Source: Polyporus tsugae (lineage: Eukaryota > Basidiomycota > Agaricomycetes > Polyporales > Polyporaceae). From it: a stretch of 64,000 nucleotides of DNA. Position numbers and translations under genes: made by a program. The notes under the pieces were generated by a model. It did not search any database. It saw only the letters and a list, made by a program, of their open reading frames with translations, and was not told where the DNA came from. The stretch is taken from contig JAHRBS010000001.1 in the NCBI GenBank assembly GCA_024305745.1, positions 2,356,001 to 2,420,000 of the forward strand. Reading direction: 5' to 3'. Positions 23,282 through 35,743 of this stretch are shown in pieces. Position 1 is the first letter of the stretch. Each line of letters begins with the position of its first letter.

Positions 23282-26200
23282 ATGACGCGAGACCGTCGAC
23301 AGTCGTTTCACGACATCAGGCCGCCGCACAATGGAGTTGAGGAGTTGGAACAGCTCCAGTGGGTGCATCATGTCCCCATCCCGGAAGAATTGGCTCTAAT
23401 ATCATAGACAGACGCTATGAAGACTTCACTACCATAGGTTAGCAAGCTTTGAACAACTCTAGAAAGGTTCAACTGATCGTCAACGTGTAGACTGGATACA
23501 GGATTCCATAATCGAGCGCAATAGACGACTACGAGCTGCGCGGAGACTGAATGCCCCATACCATGGACCTCGCGGAAATGTTAGCCTTGCGTGGATATGG
23601 TCGCGGCTGCAGGAGGTTGCGCATGCCGGACAGAGCTGGTTCGTTGTGAGCTTAGTTGGTGAGTATCCTCTGCCTCTTCCTCCCATCCCATCCCCACACT
23701 TCCTCAAAGCACTGCAAAACACGACCGCTTTGTCGCCAGTATTTCAAGAACCTGCATTGTTCTAATATCGCATATGCATATCTCCTAGGCATTGCCATTG
23801 GTGTCAACGCCGCGGTCATCTCAATAGTGACCGAATGGCTCTCAGACATCAAGATGGGGTACTGCTCCGACGGATGGTGGTTGAACCAGCAGTTCTGCTG
23901 TTGGGAGATCGACGATGAAGGGGATACGTGCGAGGCATGGCACCAATGGAGTACCGTCATGCCTGCACGGTGGGCAATATACGTCTTGTTTGCGGTGCGT
24001 AGCATAGTCATTGGGTACCTTGGGATACAGTGGACGGTGTTTTCATGCGCAATCGTTTCACAGGCCGCGTTCTCCTTCGTTGCAGCGCACCTAGTGCGGT
24101 CGTTGGCGAAGTATGCTGCGGGTTCTGGTATCTCCGAGATAAAGTGCATCATTGGCGGGTTTATCATGAAGGGCTTTCTGGGCTTCTGGACGTTCGTCGT
24201 TAAGAGCATAACATTAGTGCGTATTTCATCCTCCTTGTTGCGCCAAGGCCTTGACAAGACATCGCATATAGCCCCTTGTGATTGCCTCCGGTCTCTCGGT
24301 GGGCAAAGAGGGTCCCTCGGTTCACGTCGCGTGTTGTATTGGAAACCTCATTGCGAGCATGTTTAAAGGCTTTTCGAGAAGTCAAGGTATGTGGGTACAT
24401 TATTAACTTTGTGATCTGTCGTTAATATTTGTTCGTCAGTGAAGATGCGCGAAATCTTAACAGCTTCCAGTGCGGCCGGCGTCGCAGTCGCGTTCGGTTC
24501 ACCAATTGGAGGTGTGTTGTTCTCCATTGAGGTAAGTTCATGCCCCAGAGCGTCCGATCGATTGTCTGAACGGAGACTGCACAATAGGAAATGAGTAGTG
24601 TCTTCAGCATTAAGACGATGTGGCGGAGTTTCTTCTGTGCCTTGGTCGCGACCGTCACCCTCTCGGCGATGAACCCTTACCGTAGCGGGAAGCTCGTACT
24701 GTTCCAGGTGACCTACGACAGGGATTGGCACTTCTTTGAGATATTCTTCTTCATTATTCTCGGCATTTTCGGAGTGAGTGACGTTTCCGGCATCTTACGA
24801 ACTCCAGTTGAGCGGCTTGAAACAGGGTCTCTATGGTGCTTTCGTTGTGAAATTCAACCTCCAAGTGGCCGCCTTTCGTAAGCGATACCTGAAGAATCAC
24901 GCCATCGCAGAAGCGGTCACGCTCGCGACAATCACGGCTATGATCGGCTGGTTCAACCACTTCATGCGAATAGACATGACAGAGAGCTTGGAGATACTCT
25001 TCCGCGAATGCGACGGTGCGAGCGACTATGACCACCTCTGTCAGACGGCGTACCAGTGGCCGATGGTCAATTCGCTTTTCCTCGCGACGGTGCTGCGCGT
25101 GGGACTGGTCGTGGTTTCGTATGGGTGCAAGGTGCCGGCGGGTATCTTTGTGCCGTCGATGGCTATCGGCGCGACGTTTGGGAGGATGGTCGGCATCATA
25201 GTCAAGGCCATCAACCTGTACGCTCCATTCATTCCTCGTTCGTGTTGACGGTGGTTGATTTATCTCCCTCAGTGCGTACTTGCAAACAGGGATATTCGCA
25301 GTTTGTCAACCCGACGTACCTTGTATCACGCCTGGGACGTATGCGCTCCTTGGCGCAGCCGCGGCACTAAGTGGAGTGATGAGACTCACTGTCACCGTCG
25401 TTGTCATCATGTTCGAGTTGACTGGTGCCCTGACATATATCCTGCCTACGATGGTACGCTTTGTACGTCTTCGAGCCTGCAGCATTCGTAATGACTTGTT
25501 GTCACAGATTGTTCTGCTTGTCACGAAAGCCGTGGGCGACTTCCTCGGGACGACCGGTATTGCAGAGGAGATGATCCGCTTCAATGGTTACCCTTTCCTC
25601 GAGAAAGATGATCACGCATACAACGTGCCGGCCTCGAGAGTTATGAGACAGGATCTGAAAACTTTACCGGTATCGGGACTTTCTGTCAAGGGGATGGGTG
25701 CGTTCTTATTTTGATCAAATTGCGTACCAGGATCTAACGCAACTACTATCTTTTCAGAGGATGTTCTCGCCAGCACAGAGGTAAAGGGTTTCCCTGTCAT
25801 CTCAGCAGACGGCAAGAACACCCTCATGGGGTTCATAGACCGTAGCCAGCTACGATACGTTCTCGGTATGTTCTACTCGCGATCTAACGTGCTTTATCTC
25901 GTCCTAAACAACCGAAACAGAGAAAACGCGTCACTTGCAGGACGTCCGGCCAGACACGGCTGTGTCCTTCGCGCCAGACCCAGAAGACCTCGAAGACGCC
26001 GATTTCGCTGGGACCGCTGCTGGACCTGCGGTTGGTCTGGACGAGGAGATATCCATGGATATCATGGAGAATACGACGATGCAAGATGTGCTCAAGCTAT
26101 GGCCGTGGGTAAACCAGACACCGCTCACCGTGTCACCTCAGCTCCCACTCGAGATCGCGATGCAGCTTTTCAAGCGCATGGGGTGAGTGGGCATGTCATT

Positions 26201-26454
26201 GCTCCGAGATGCATTGTGCTCACGACCTCGTCCCCAGCCCACGAGTTATTCTCGTCGAGGACCACGGCGCACTCGTCGGCCTCCTCACCGTCAAGGACGT
26301 GCTGCGCTTCACGATGCTAGAGCAGCACCACGTCCAGTATTCGCCGTGGTCTGGGGAGGACTTCGACGGCCTCGTAGACGAGGCACGGACACTCACGAGC
26401 AATTTCGCGGACGACGTCCTGTCTTGGGGCAGACGGGTGTTCAGGAGATCGTGA
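23282..26454 (+). CDS. GEF1: CLC-type chloride channel/transporter
   Basis: Thirteen exons (23282-23358, 23412-23437, 23491-23658, 23789-24216, 24272-24386, 24440-24531, 24588-24773, 24826-25217, 25273-25453, 25508-25697, 25758-25865, 25921-26182, 26238-26454) give 813 residues with every phase matching. CLC signatures are present: GSGISEIKC (about residue 180), GKEGPSVH (about 244) with the gating glutamate, [13 protein letters not shown] and [11 protein letters not shown]. The C-terminal 230 residues form a CBS pair, ending with [20 protein letters not shown]. Yeast Gef1 and fungal relatives move chloride in Golgi, endosome or plasma membrane and support copper loading of oxidases. Exon 2 is only 26 bases. 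The start at MTRDRRQSF precedes [13 protein letters not shown], conserved in fungal CLCs. Confidence 0.93.
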
Positions 26455-26747
26455 GACGAGGTGTAATTTATTTTCGCTGTGCTGAGATATAGAGTCGTAC
26501 AGTCATATACAATCGTATAATACATCGTAGGCATCGTGCTCGAGCATAACGGCGTCTAGAGATACACAGATCCAGGGGTTCCGGGGTGTGAAGAGCGTCG
26601 AAGATCGTGAATGGAGAAAGCGTTTCAAATGTGGGTTTTTGTCTTGGGTTTTCGATTTGTGCCGCCCCAGCGGGGGTGTAGAATGCTGGCATTATGGTGA
26701 CTTTCAGACTCGTCTGGAGGTCGTGAAGAGACGGGGATCCCAGCGAG

Positions 26748-28144
26748 TCAGTGGTAGTACCGTCTAGGAGAGTCGGTGACGTGGGCGACTCCGTAGGGAG
26801 ATGCCCTGTTCTCGGGCGGAACCGACGAGGTCCTAAGGGATGACGGCGCCGGTGCGTAGGCAGGGCGGCCACGGCGGTCGTCCGAGCGACGGGACTGATA
26901 GCTGCCAGGGTGCTTCGCGCTGTCGAGACTGGGACGGGAGTGGCTCGAGTGCGTCGCGCCGCTGCGCGACGTCTGCATCGATGACTGGCGCGAAGGGTGC
27001 ATCCTCCCGGAAGATGCATGGCTCGAGTGCGTCTGCGCTGAGCCCTGCCGCGAGGGATTCGACCGCGGGAGGCTCGTTGCCGACTGGATCGTACCCCGCC
27101 GTTGCGGCGCGCGGCGGCTCGGACGCGGGAAGCCGTCCGACCCGAGCGAGTACGCACCGACAGAGTCGGCGGGCGAGCTGTGCAGGGACGCGGGGGACGA
27201 GAAGCCGACGAGGGACATGTCAAGGCTGAGAATGCTGCCTGCGGGCGCCGTATGGAGGATGCCGTGCTTGAAGGAGGTGCGCGGAGAGCCGCGAACGCCC
27301 ATGGCATCGAGACCGAGAATATTATTTCCGGCTACGGGGGTGCCCGGTGTCCAGGCTACAGGGCCGGCACGGGCTTGGACTGCATACGTGTCGGGATCAG
27401 TACTTCTGGGATATGGAGAGTGGGCATTGAAGACGTACACATCTGTAGGGGCTCCTCGGCGTGGGGAGGGGTCCTCGGCAGAGAAGCATGGTTGCTCCTC
27501 GCTGAGGTATGGGCGTGATCGCTGGACACTCGCTGAGTGCCGCTGCCGCTACCGCCTCCACTACCACTACCACTGCGGTGGCTGCCACTTGGGGAGTGCA
27601 TACTAGTGCTCAATCCCCTCGTGTGTAAGCTATTGGGCGCAGAGGCTGCTGTATTGCGTGCTGCCTGAATGCATGACCTGCGTGAGCAACATTGGCTGGC
27701 GAACACACGAGACGGACCACTCACTGTAGCGATCGCGTGGGCCCTGGTAGCGTTGGTCCTGTACACTCCAGCCCGGGACAGTGCGTCTTCCTCGGCCCTC
27801 TGAGAACCTCCGTAATCGGAGAACTTGTAGAGTCTATCCCGCTCGATGCGAAGTCTGGGTGGTATGTTAGACTGATAACAGGATGTAAGTAAAGGAGGGG
27901 TTGCTGACCCGTCGAGATTCATTTGGATAGCTGTGCACGTTTCGTGTCCCAACCCGCGCTGGCACGCCTGGAAGATATCGCGAGCTTCTGCCATGCGCGC
28001 ATCGCCCTCGCGGAGACGGTTGTTGTATTCAGTCTTGCGAGTGTGTCGAGGTCTGAACCGTGAGAGTATTCTAGTCGAGAGGGAAGGACCAAAGCAATTA
28101 AGAGGCGCCTGCGCCGGGGATAGGTCGAGGCCGTAAGAGCTCAT
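26748..28144 (-). CDS. Ser/Arg-rich protein of unknown function
   Basis: A three-exon model (28144-27909, 27854-27725, 27548-26748) keeps frame to about 388 residues. The first 120 residues are folded-looking and helical (ARMAEARDIFQACQRG, IERDRLYKFSDYGGSQ). The remaining two thirds are disordered, rich in Ser, Arg, His and Pro, with many SRQSS/SSHSRPS-like stretches that could be phosphorylation sites. I do not recognise the family. Intron 2 (176 bases) is longer than its neighbours and crosses a Gly/Ser-coding microsatellite, so that junction is the weakest point. It is convergent with the CLC gene, 293 bases apart. Confidence 0.55.
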
Positions 28145-28230
28145 GCTGTCGACAAGCCGAGAGGGGGAATAAGGGAACGGGAGGCGAACGTGAGGATCCT
28201 GGAGAGATGAGGTCGTTGACGTCGGTCTGC

Positions 28231-28236
28231 TTTATA
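28231..28236 (-). promoter_or_regulatory. TATA box of the Ser/Arg-rich gene
   Basis: TATAAA on the minus strand, 87 bases upstream of the ATG at 28144. Confidence 0.5.
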
Positions 28237-28267
28237 CGCCTCGTGCTACGAGTCCCCCTCGCATTTC

Positions 28268-28504
28268 TCATGCTTCTGAGAACCGATCGAGCAAGCTCGG
28301 ATCCACGGCGAAGCTGAGGGAGCCGAGTGCGTTGTTGTAGACATTGTTGTGCAATGGCGACCTTGGAAACGAGACCTGCGAGACGTTGTCTTGCGCCCGT
28401 GCGTAACAAAAGACGCCAGCGCCAGCATACAACAAGGCAGAAGGGAAGAGTGATAGAGACTCATCTACCAGAAGGGTGTCCCACGGGCACAATTGCAGTG
28501 GCAT
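28268..28504 (-). CDS. Possible small protein, 78 residues
   Basis: An ATG-started frame (MPLQLCPWDTLL) with one hydrophobic stretch (LFPSALLYAGAGVFCYA) that could be a membrane segment. It has no recognised family and no visible splicing, and it lies upstream of the TATA box of the next minus-strand gene. Chance cannot be excluded. Confidence 0.3.
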   Translation of the reverse strand: MPLQLCPWDTLLVDESLSLFPSALLYAGAGVFCYARAQDNVSQVSFPRSPLHNNVYNNALGSLSFAVDPSLLDRFSEA

Positions 28505-28939
28505 GTTCTGATGGGGAGTATAAGGACAGATAGACGAAAACGGTAAGGAAAAAGGCGTGGTTGTTGTACCTCTGTGTGCGCGTGTGGGTCCACCAACGCC
28601 ACCCGCAAGAAACAATTACTGCAAGTCTTGTTAAGGATAGCAGTAATTACTGGGAATCGCCAACGTTAGCACACCTGGGGGAGTTAGGTGTCCACGTCAT
28701 CGAAAAAAAAAAAAACAATGATACGAGGGGCCAGATGACTGCTTACGACTTCCTGGCAATTTCGATTATCAGTAGGGACTCGGTTACCCGTCGGAACTAC
28801 ATCCCGTATCATTAAATACCACTCATTTTGCTGTCGCCTCGATTCCGATTGATGAGATGTGGTGGTACTTGGTAAAGAAAGAAGAGATGAGAAGAGACGG
28901 AGGCGTCTAAACGATATCGAACCATTGTAGCTAAAAGCC

Positions 28940-28943
28940 AAAA
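28940..28943 (-). terminator. RNA polymerase III terminator of the tRNA
   Basis: Four T on the minus strand directly after the discriminator base, with a second T4 a few bases further on. Confidence 0.75.
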
Positions 28944-29035
28944 CGACACCAGCAGGATTTGAACCTGCGCTCCCAGAGGGAAACAGATAATCAAGCAATT
29001 CGAATCTGTCGCCTTAACCACTCGGCCATAGTGTC
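28944..29035 (-). tRNA. tRNA-Ser (CGA) with a 10-base intron
   Basis: The minus strand folds as a class II tRNA. The acceptor stem GACACTA pairs with TGGTGTC (one G-U), the discriminator is G, the D arm holds GGCCGAGTGGTTAAGGC, and the anticodon stem ACAGA pairs with TCTGT. There is a long serine-type variable arm, and the T arm GCAGGTTCAAATCCTGC is standard. The anticodon loop is 17 bases; removing 10 bases after position 37 restores TTCGAAA with anticodon CGA, which reads UCG. Mature length is 82 before CCA. Confidence 0.92.
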
Positions 29036-29421
29036 TTAAGGGCAATGACATCCCTAACGTACATAGCGCCCGTTCTCGACTTGACACGCCACAGTCATCT
29101 CCGAACTGTGTCCGGCAGCCTGCTGTACATTACGCACCGCGGTCGGGAGTCGGGACACCCAGCCAGGGTGACGATTCCAACAGGATTGTCACCAGCATGT
29201 CTTCTCTGCGATTATGCCGTAATCCTGCTTGTGCTCTAATAAGTATAATAATGCAACCAGACGGCGTCGCTCGGGATGCACCCCCCGCGTCAGTCTTGTT
29301 TCGGTCGGTCTCCTTCTCAACCACTGGCAACAGTCCTACGGGAAGTTTTGTCAATATAACTCCAGAAATATTGTCTTCCATCTAAAACAAAATACAAGAT
29401 AGATGCTACACCATGTCAAGA
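29036..29421. other. Intergenic region
   Basis: 386 bases upstream of the tRNA and downstream of the decarboxylase stop. Internal tRNA promoters make further elements unnecessary. Nothing else seen. Confidence 0.5.
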
Positions 29422-30735
29422 CTACTTCGGGAGGCCATCTGGGCCAAGGAGAGCCTCCTCTGAGCCCAGAGTCCTTGGACCGTCGCCGACGCGAGTGTGA
29501 ATGAGCCCCTTCACCGCGCCGATACTAAATGGTTTGGAAACGGCCTCGTTGAACCCGTCGATAACCTTGCCCTGCACGCCTGCGGTGCCGAAGAGACCAA
29601 ACGGATCCTTGAAGTTCTCCGCCTGAGGGAAGTACTTCACGACGAGCTCCACAATCTCCTTGGCGTTCTCCTTCGGCGTGTAGATGACCGCGTTCGGGCC
29701 CGCATCGTACGTGTACGCTGCCTTGAGCTTCCCGGTTTTCTCGACCGCGACGCGGTTGTACTCGACGATGAGCGCGATGATCGCGCGCGAGACGTCGTTC
29801 ATATAGAAGATCGGCGGCTCCGTGTCGAGGGCGACGGCGTGGAACTGGTTCGAGTCCTGCATCGTAATACGTGCAAACGCGTCGAAGTCGCGCGCGCGGA
29901 TCGCCTCGGAGATTGCGGTCATGCGCGCGGGCACGATGTGCTTGATGCGGTGCTGGAGCAGGGGGGAAGTCTCGACCGTGCGCTGCATGCCTGCAGTCGA
30001 GGACGTGCCCTTCTTCTCGTCGTTGACAACACAGATGAGCGCGTGGATGTCCGGCCAGTGCTCGCGCGGGGCGACCTCGACCGCGAGCGAGTCGGAGCCG
30101 TCGGGCAGCTCGCCCATCTGCCAGGCGACAAACCCGCCGAAGAGGGAGCGGCAAGCAGAACCGGACCCTTGGCGGGCGATGCGGGAGAGGTCGGATTGGG
30201 ATGTAGGGAGCTTATAGAGGACAGCGAGGGACGCGACGAGGGCGGCGAAGCCAGACGCGGAGGATGCGAGGCCGGCGGCGGTGGGGAAGTTGTTGCGGGA
30301 AGAGATGTGTACCAAGTACCCAGAGATCTAGGACAAGACGTGTCGGAAGCGGAAACGATGAGAGGTTCAGGGGGGTAAATCTTACCTTGGGAAGAGACGC
30401 ATCCTTGTCCTCGAGCTGTTTCCGGAGTGCCTTCATCTCCTTAATGCACGTCGCGAGTCGCCCGCCATCTTTGATCTCGTCCTCCGTGCCATTCAGCCAA
30501 AGTCTGTCCTTCTGGAAAGACGGGTCTGCGCGAGCTGTGGTGGTTGAACGAAGGTGGTCCTGATCAAGGGTGACAGAGAGCGATGAGTTGGTTGGGAGGA
30601 TGAGTTTGGTGTCGCGCTTGCCCCAGTACCTATGACTCTCGGTGTCAATCGAGGGTAGATCGCAGTAGATCACAGCACCCACTTTATGCAGGCGATGTTG
30701 ACGGGTGCGGAGGCGGTTGCTTGGTATACGCTCAT
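29422..30735 (-). CDS. ERG19: Diphosphomevalonate decarboxylase
   Basis: Three exons (30735-30683, 30629-30386, 30327-29422) give 400 residues, the usual family length. It converts mevalonate diphosphate to isopentenyl diphosphate with ATP, in the sterol and isoprenoid pathway in the cytosol. Motifs: the N-terminal APVNIACIKYWGKRD, the GHMP phosphate loop NFPTAAGLASSASGFAAL, the conserved GSGSACRSLFGGFVAW, the catalytic-region MNDVSRAIIALI, and YTYDAGPNAVIY near the C-terminus. A minus-strand TTAAATA-type element about 55 bases upstream (30788-30794) may be the core promoter. A long plus-strand open frame over exon 3 is a shadow. Confidence 0.95.
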
Positions 30736-31281
30736 GGTGGATAATGCAGCAGGAGGTATCTGGGAGAGAACAAGAGCGAGAGGCGGATTAAATAGCGGGG
30801 AGGACGCCTTGCACCATGTCTCGAATTCTTGAATCGTACGGCTTGTGTCCTGCACTTGCCTTTTCGGGACACCGAGGGATCGACTCCTCGATTTGAATTT
30901 CTGTCCGTTGGCCTCGAAGGGGCGCTACCTGCCGCACTCGGGACGGGGAGAACGAGGACTCGGTGCACTGCAGTGGTTCGAGAGCATCGGAGAGCATTCG
31001 AGATGGCTGTCCGAGATGGCCGTGGGTTGAATATTGTGGAGGGGACGCTGGGAATCGCCGTTCTGGGAGTGGCTTAGTCAGCGGGAGGAGAGGAGAGCTG
31101 TGCTCGTCATCGTTGGGAGCGAGACTGACAAACATTCCACGCTCGCTGTTCTTCACGACGACCACGACCATCCCAACGGCTTCTGTCTTCTCTTCCTGTT
31201 TTTATAGTCGTTCTCTCCTCTTCTTTCTGCCCCTTATCCCCCCACCCCATCTACAGAGTGGCGACTCTCTCCGCCAATGCC
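30736..31281. promoter_or_regulatory. Divergent promoter region, ERG19 / CCR4
   Basis: 546 bases between divergent starts. It carries a weak TATA-like element for each side (30788-30794 minus; TTTATAG near 31200 plus) and a CT-rich leader before CCR4. Confidence 0.5.
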
Positions 31282-33904
31282 ATGTACTATCCTCAACAAT
31301 CCCCGGGCATTGCCCACAAGCTCCCCACCCACCAACATCCAGGTCAAGTCCAGGACCAATCCGCATGGGCAAGACATCCTGCCTTTGGGCCGGCGAGCAA
31401 CTCTCATCCCCCGACGTCGCCTGCCTACCCCCTCTTCGCCCACAATGGCACAATGACCGCGATGCAACACCATCCCCACCAACACATGCCAGGTCCCCTC
31501 ACCCACCACCATCATCAGAACTCTCTATCTCATGCCCACTTTTCTTCTCCCCCTAATGGCAATGCGATGCAAGGACCCCACGGAGTGTTGGGACAGGGCG
31601 GCTCGCCAGGGACGATAACGACACAGATGATGACTCCCCATTGGCAGCAGCAATTGCTCAAGTGTGAGGTGTGTGTCTACTTCCGTGTGATCGCCACGAT
31701 ATGGTACTATTACCCTGCACTTTGCGCTGGTTTACTTGCACGGCGACTCATCCCTCGAGGTCGTTTGACCCCTCTGCCTTCCTAATTATCACTTCCGTCC
31801 CCATCCCGCCGGTCTGTCAGCTTGTTTTCGGGATCCTTATGCGCCCTTTTGCCCATTTCTCTAGATGATCCGTGCTTCGAGATCACCACACCATCGAGCA
31901 AGAGCAAGCGCTATGGCCGCGCGTACAGTTCAGAAAGCTGCCATCCCCATCACAAATCCCAATGCTATCAAGCCCCCAGAGACGAATGGAGTTGCGAAGG
32001 ACGCAGATGCTGCCTCTAACGTATCGCCCCTATCCAAGTTCCAGGCAGCTTCAGATATGTCCCCTACCACCGCGAGCGCTCTCGCCAACCATCCCTCTGC
32101 GACCGTTCCCCCTGTAGCCGAGGTTTCTCGTCCAACAGCCCCCAAACCTGGCAACACATGGCAGTCTTTAGATATGGGGGGTGTCGGCATCAAGAACATC
32201 CCTCCAACGTCCGGGCTCTTCGCGTTCACATTCCTCACCAATCTCTACCTCAATCACAACGCCCTCACCGCCGTCCCCCCTCAAATCGCGAAGCTCTGCC
32301 ATCTCGAACTTCTGGACCTCTCAGGGAACGGTCTCATGACCATTCCTGTGGAACTCGGGATGTTGACATCGCTAAAGGAGTTGTACCTGTACGACAACCA
32401 TCTCCAGACCCTCCCTCCTGAACTTGGCACGCTGCATCAACTACAGACGCTTGGGATCGAGGGGAACCCATTGGAACCGTCGCTGAAACAGATCGTGCAG
32501 AAGGACGGTACGCCCGCGCTAATTTCATACCTGCGCGACTCTTGTCCCATCCCCACACCCCCTCCCGACCGAGTGTGGAAGCATTTCGTGGGTCAGGCGG
32601 AGCGAGACGCGATGAAAACCGACCCAACGGTGGAGACGTTCTCGGTCGTGTGCTACAACATCCTCTGCGAACGGTGCGCGACGGAGAGGTTGTACGGGTA
32701 CACGCCTTCGTGGGCGCTGCAGTGGGATTACCGCAAGGAGCTCATCATGACTGAGATCCTCCAACACAACGCGGACTTCATCTGCTTGCAGGAGGTGGAC
32801 AACGCGCAGTACGAGGAGTACTTCTCGAAGCAGTTGGCGCAGCATGACTACGAGGGCGCACACTGGGCGAAATCGCGGTACAAGATGATGAGCGAGAATG
32901 AGCGGCGTATGGTTGACGGCAGTGCCATTTTCTACAAGGCGTCGAAGTGAGTATCCGCATTTCTATTCGCGACTGAACCGATGTTGACCGGCGATCGTAG
33001 ATACTCGCTTGTGGAGAAGCACCTCATCGAATTCAGCACAGTGGCGATGCAACGCCCTGACTTCAAGAAGACGGACGACATGTTCAACCGCGTGCTCGGC
33101 AAGGACCACATTGCCGTTGTGTGTCTTTTGGAGAACAAGGAGACAGGGACGCGGATCATCGTCGCGAACACCCACTTGCACTGGGACCCGGCGTTCAGCG
33201 ACGTCAAGCTCGTGCAGACCGCGTTGCTCATCGATGAGGTGGAGAAGATTGCGCAGAACTTCGCGAGGTACCCACCGCGCCTGCCCCCTACTCCCTCATC
33301 AACCGCGTCTTCGGCAACCGGTCCCTCCGCGGGTGAGAACAACGCATCCGCGCGTCCGCCGCCAGTCTACTCTGACGGCTACAAGATCCCCATTGTCGTC
33401 TGCGGCGACTTGAACTCGATCCCACAGAGCGGGGTGTACGAGTTCTTGTCCACCGGCTCCCTCCCTCCAGACCACGAGGACTTCTTGTCGCACACGTACG
33501 GTAAGTACACCACGGACGGTCTGCGCCACCGTCTCGGCCTCAAGAGCGCATACGCGGGCATAGGCGAGCTGTCGATGACGAACTACACGCCGACGTTCAA
33601 AGGCGCGCTCGACTACATCTGGTACACGACATCGAACCTGTCCGTCAACGCCGTCCTCAGCGACGTGGACCAGAGCTACCTGGACAAGGCCGTCGGTTTC
33701 CCGAACGCCCACTTCCCCTCAGAGTACGTCGTCCTGCTTGTGTTGTTGTTTACCAGGACAGTGATGCTGATGATGACGACGTCCTGTTGGAACCATAGTC
33801 ACCTGTGCATCGTCGCCGACTTCCGCATCCGTCCCCCTCGGGAAGCCCAGCCCGCTCGTCCACCACCAGTCTTCCCGGAGTCGTCCTCGCGCGCACACAA
33901 CTGA
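31282..33904 (+). CDS. CCR4: Ccr4 deadenylase, catalytic subunit of Ccr4-Not
   Basis: Four exons (31282-31668, 31865-32946, 33001-33723, 33799-33904) give 765 residues. The order is a His/Pro/Gln-rich N-terminus (about 1-200), leucine-rich repeats (about 235-330; LTNLYLNHNALTAVPPQIA, LLDLSGNGLMTIPVELG, LKELYLYDNHLQTLPPELG) that bind Caf1, and an endonuclease/exonuclease/phosphatase domain. Active-site residues are visible: glutamate in CLQEVD, NTHLHWDP, GDLNSIPQSG, DYIWY and the terminal PSDHLCI. It shortens mRNA poly(A) tails. The ATG at 31282 is the first in frame. Intron 1 is long (196 bases) for this locus. Confidence 0.95.
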
Positions 33905-34614
33905 GAGGTGCTCCGGTGCCTCCTGCGCATCCTGTACCCTGGGTTCTGCGGCCCATCCACTCTCTCCCTACCATCACTACCGCCCCTTTCCCCCCCTTTT
34001 GCGTATCCTTCAATCTTGTAAATACTTCAACCCCTGCACGCTCGTGTGGGACACGCGCGGCGACGCAGAGGGGGTCTTTTCCTCTGCACCTCACACTCCA
34101 TTCTTTTCTCTCCTGGAACGACGGCGTGGCTTTTTGTTTTCATGTCTCTCTCTTCTGCTGTCGTTTCGTCCCACTCTCGCCTTGCACATATTGTTTGTCC
34201 CGTGTGATCGTTGTTTGTTATTTTTTTATATTTTGCATGATGTCTGTCTGTCCACCTACCCAAGCCGACCTCCCAACACACCCGCCCAACTCGGACTCTC
34301 CCCCGCCCACTTCCCCCTTTCCCTCCGCCCTTGTCGTGTGTCCTCGTCGCCTCGTGTGTCTGCTTGCTTTCTCTGTTGGTACATACATATCATATCTGTC
34401 GCGTTCGACCACTCTGCAAAACTGTAGCATGTGCGTGTACGGCTGTCCTGTTCAATATAAAATTCCTTTCAAATCTCAAGATCTCAAAACTCGTGTCTCT
34501 CTCGATCTGTGTACCATTCCCCACCCAGCAAGTCGTACAGAGTAGCAAACCCGGTTGACAAAATCCATGGCTTGCGTTATGTATACCCCAAAGATGCGTT
34601 ATACGACAGTGGAC
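33905..34614. other. Convergent 3' flanks
   Basis: 710 bases, T/C-rich on the plus strand, between the CCR4 stop and the end of the aldo/keto reductase relic. Likely a long CCR4 3' UTR. No gene seen. Confidence 0.5.
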
Positions 34615-35743
34615 CTAACCGCGCATGATGTTGAGCACATCGTCGACGGCCGCTTGGACGTCGTTCAGGTCCAATTTCTCCGCTCCGAGGGCATCGTCCA
34701 CATGCTGCTCGTTGCTCGTGCCGCAGAGGGGTGTTACGCCGTTCAGCTGCGCGATCCGGAACAGTGCTTGCGCGGGTGTGCATCCCTTTGCCGAGGCGAT
34801 CGACCGAATGGCGGAGTGGCAGAGGAGGGTCGGCGAGCCAGATAGCGTCCAGAATGACCTGCCAGGATGGAGGAGAAGCCAATCCTATCAGTATCCCAAT
34901 TCTTATGGACACGGGACTTACTGATACTGGATCCCATGCTTGACGCAGTACGCCCAAACAGCATTGTCCCACTGGTTCCCCTCGAACCAGCGGTTCTGCA
35001 CAACGTCGGGGCGACGGCCGCCATCCCGCTCGAGTGCCTCGAGCACGGCGACGTCGTACGTGTTGCTGACCCCGATCTTGCGGACGACGCCCGAGTCCTG
35101 CAGGGAGATGAGAGTGCGCCACGCGACAAGCGTCTGGGGGAGGGTGCGGAGGGGCGAGTGCAGCACGAGGGAGTCGAGGTACGTCGTGCGGAGGTTCTTG
35201 AGGGAGGTTTGGACAGAGGACTGGATCTGGGTGGGGATGTCGGTCTTGGGGTCGTAGGGGAGGGGTTGTGTCTGGTCCTAACCGTCGATAGAGGTGAACC
35301 TTCGTGATGGCCCATGGGGCGCTTCAGAGCGAGGAATGGGAAGAAAGGGCAAGGGGACGCACTTTGTTTGCAGGAAGAGGTCCTCGCGCTTGATGCCGTG
35401 TTCATCATACAGGATCTGGAGTGCTGCACCTGCAAGATCTTCCCTTGCAGATGGTCGGAAAGGTGCAATTGATCGACGACAGAAACCGATGCAGGACGCT
35501 TACCGATAATGCTTGGGCTGGCATGCTGTTGTTACGGTGAGAAACTGAGCCGCTTGCGGCCACGTACAAGGCAGCGATGCGACGCACCTGTGTCGATGGC
35601 CTTGAAGCCGTGGAGGACCGCACTCACGACGAGAGTGGTTGTGCGCTCCTTCTTCCTATGTGTAGTGGTTATGTTGTCCCATACATCCTCGGGTATATAT
35701 TGTCTCACCAGGCTGTTCCATAGATCATCTTCGTAGTGGCCAT
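34615..35743 (-). pseudogene. Aldo/keto reductase with in-frame stop
   Basis: Exons from the ATG at 35743 to the TAG at 34615 spell an AKR-fold NADPH reductase of the fungal prostaglandin-F-synthase-like type. All tetrad residues are present: Asp and Tyr in FKAIDTACQPKHYRED, Lys in LFLQTKF, His in LDSLVLHSP. The cofactor-side motifs KIGVSNTYD and VVQNRWFEGNQ are also intact. In the segment that should read FTSIDGQD-x-TQPLPYDP, the codon for Q is TAG (35278-35280) with correct frame on both sides. No splice choice of realistic length avoids it. Either the gene is inactivated by a CAG to TAG change, or the base is an error. The rest of the protein is undamaged, so any inactivation is recent. 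Confidence 0.7.

Noticed and set aside
29497..30378. Long plus-strand open frame of about 290 codons
   Set aside because: Antisense of diphosphomevalonate decarboxylase exon 3, with no domain of its own.
35221..35340. Intron that would remove the TAG in the aldo/keto reductase
   Set aside because: Any intron skipping the codon would be about 12 bases long or would delete the conserved TQPLPYDP segment and shift the phase.
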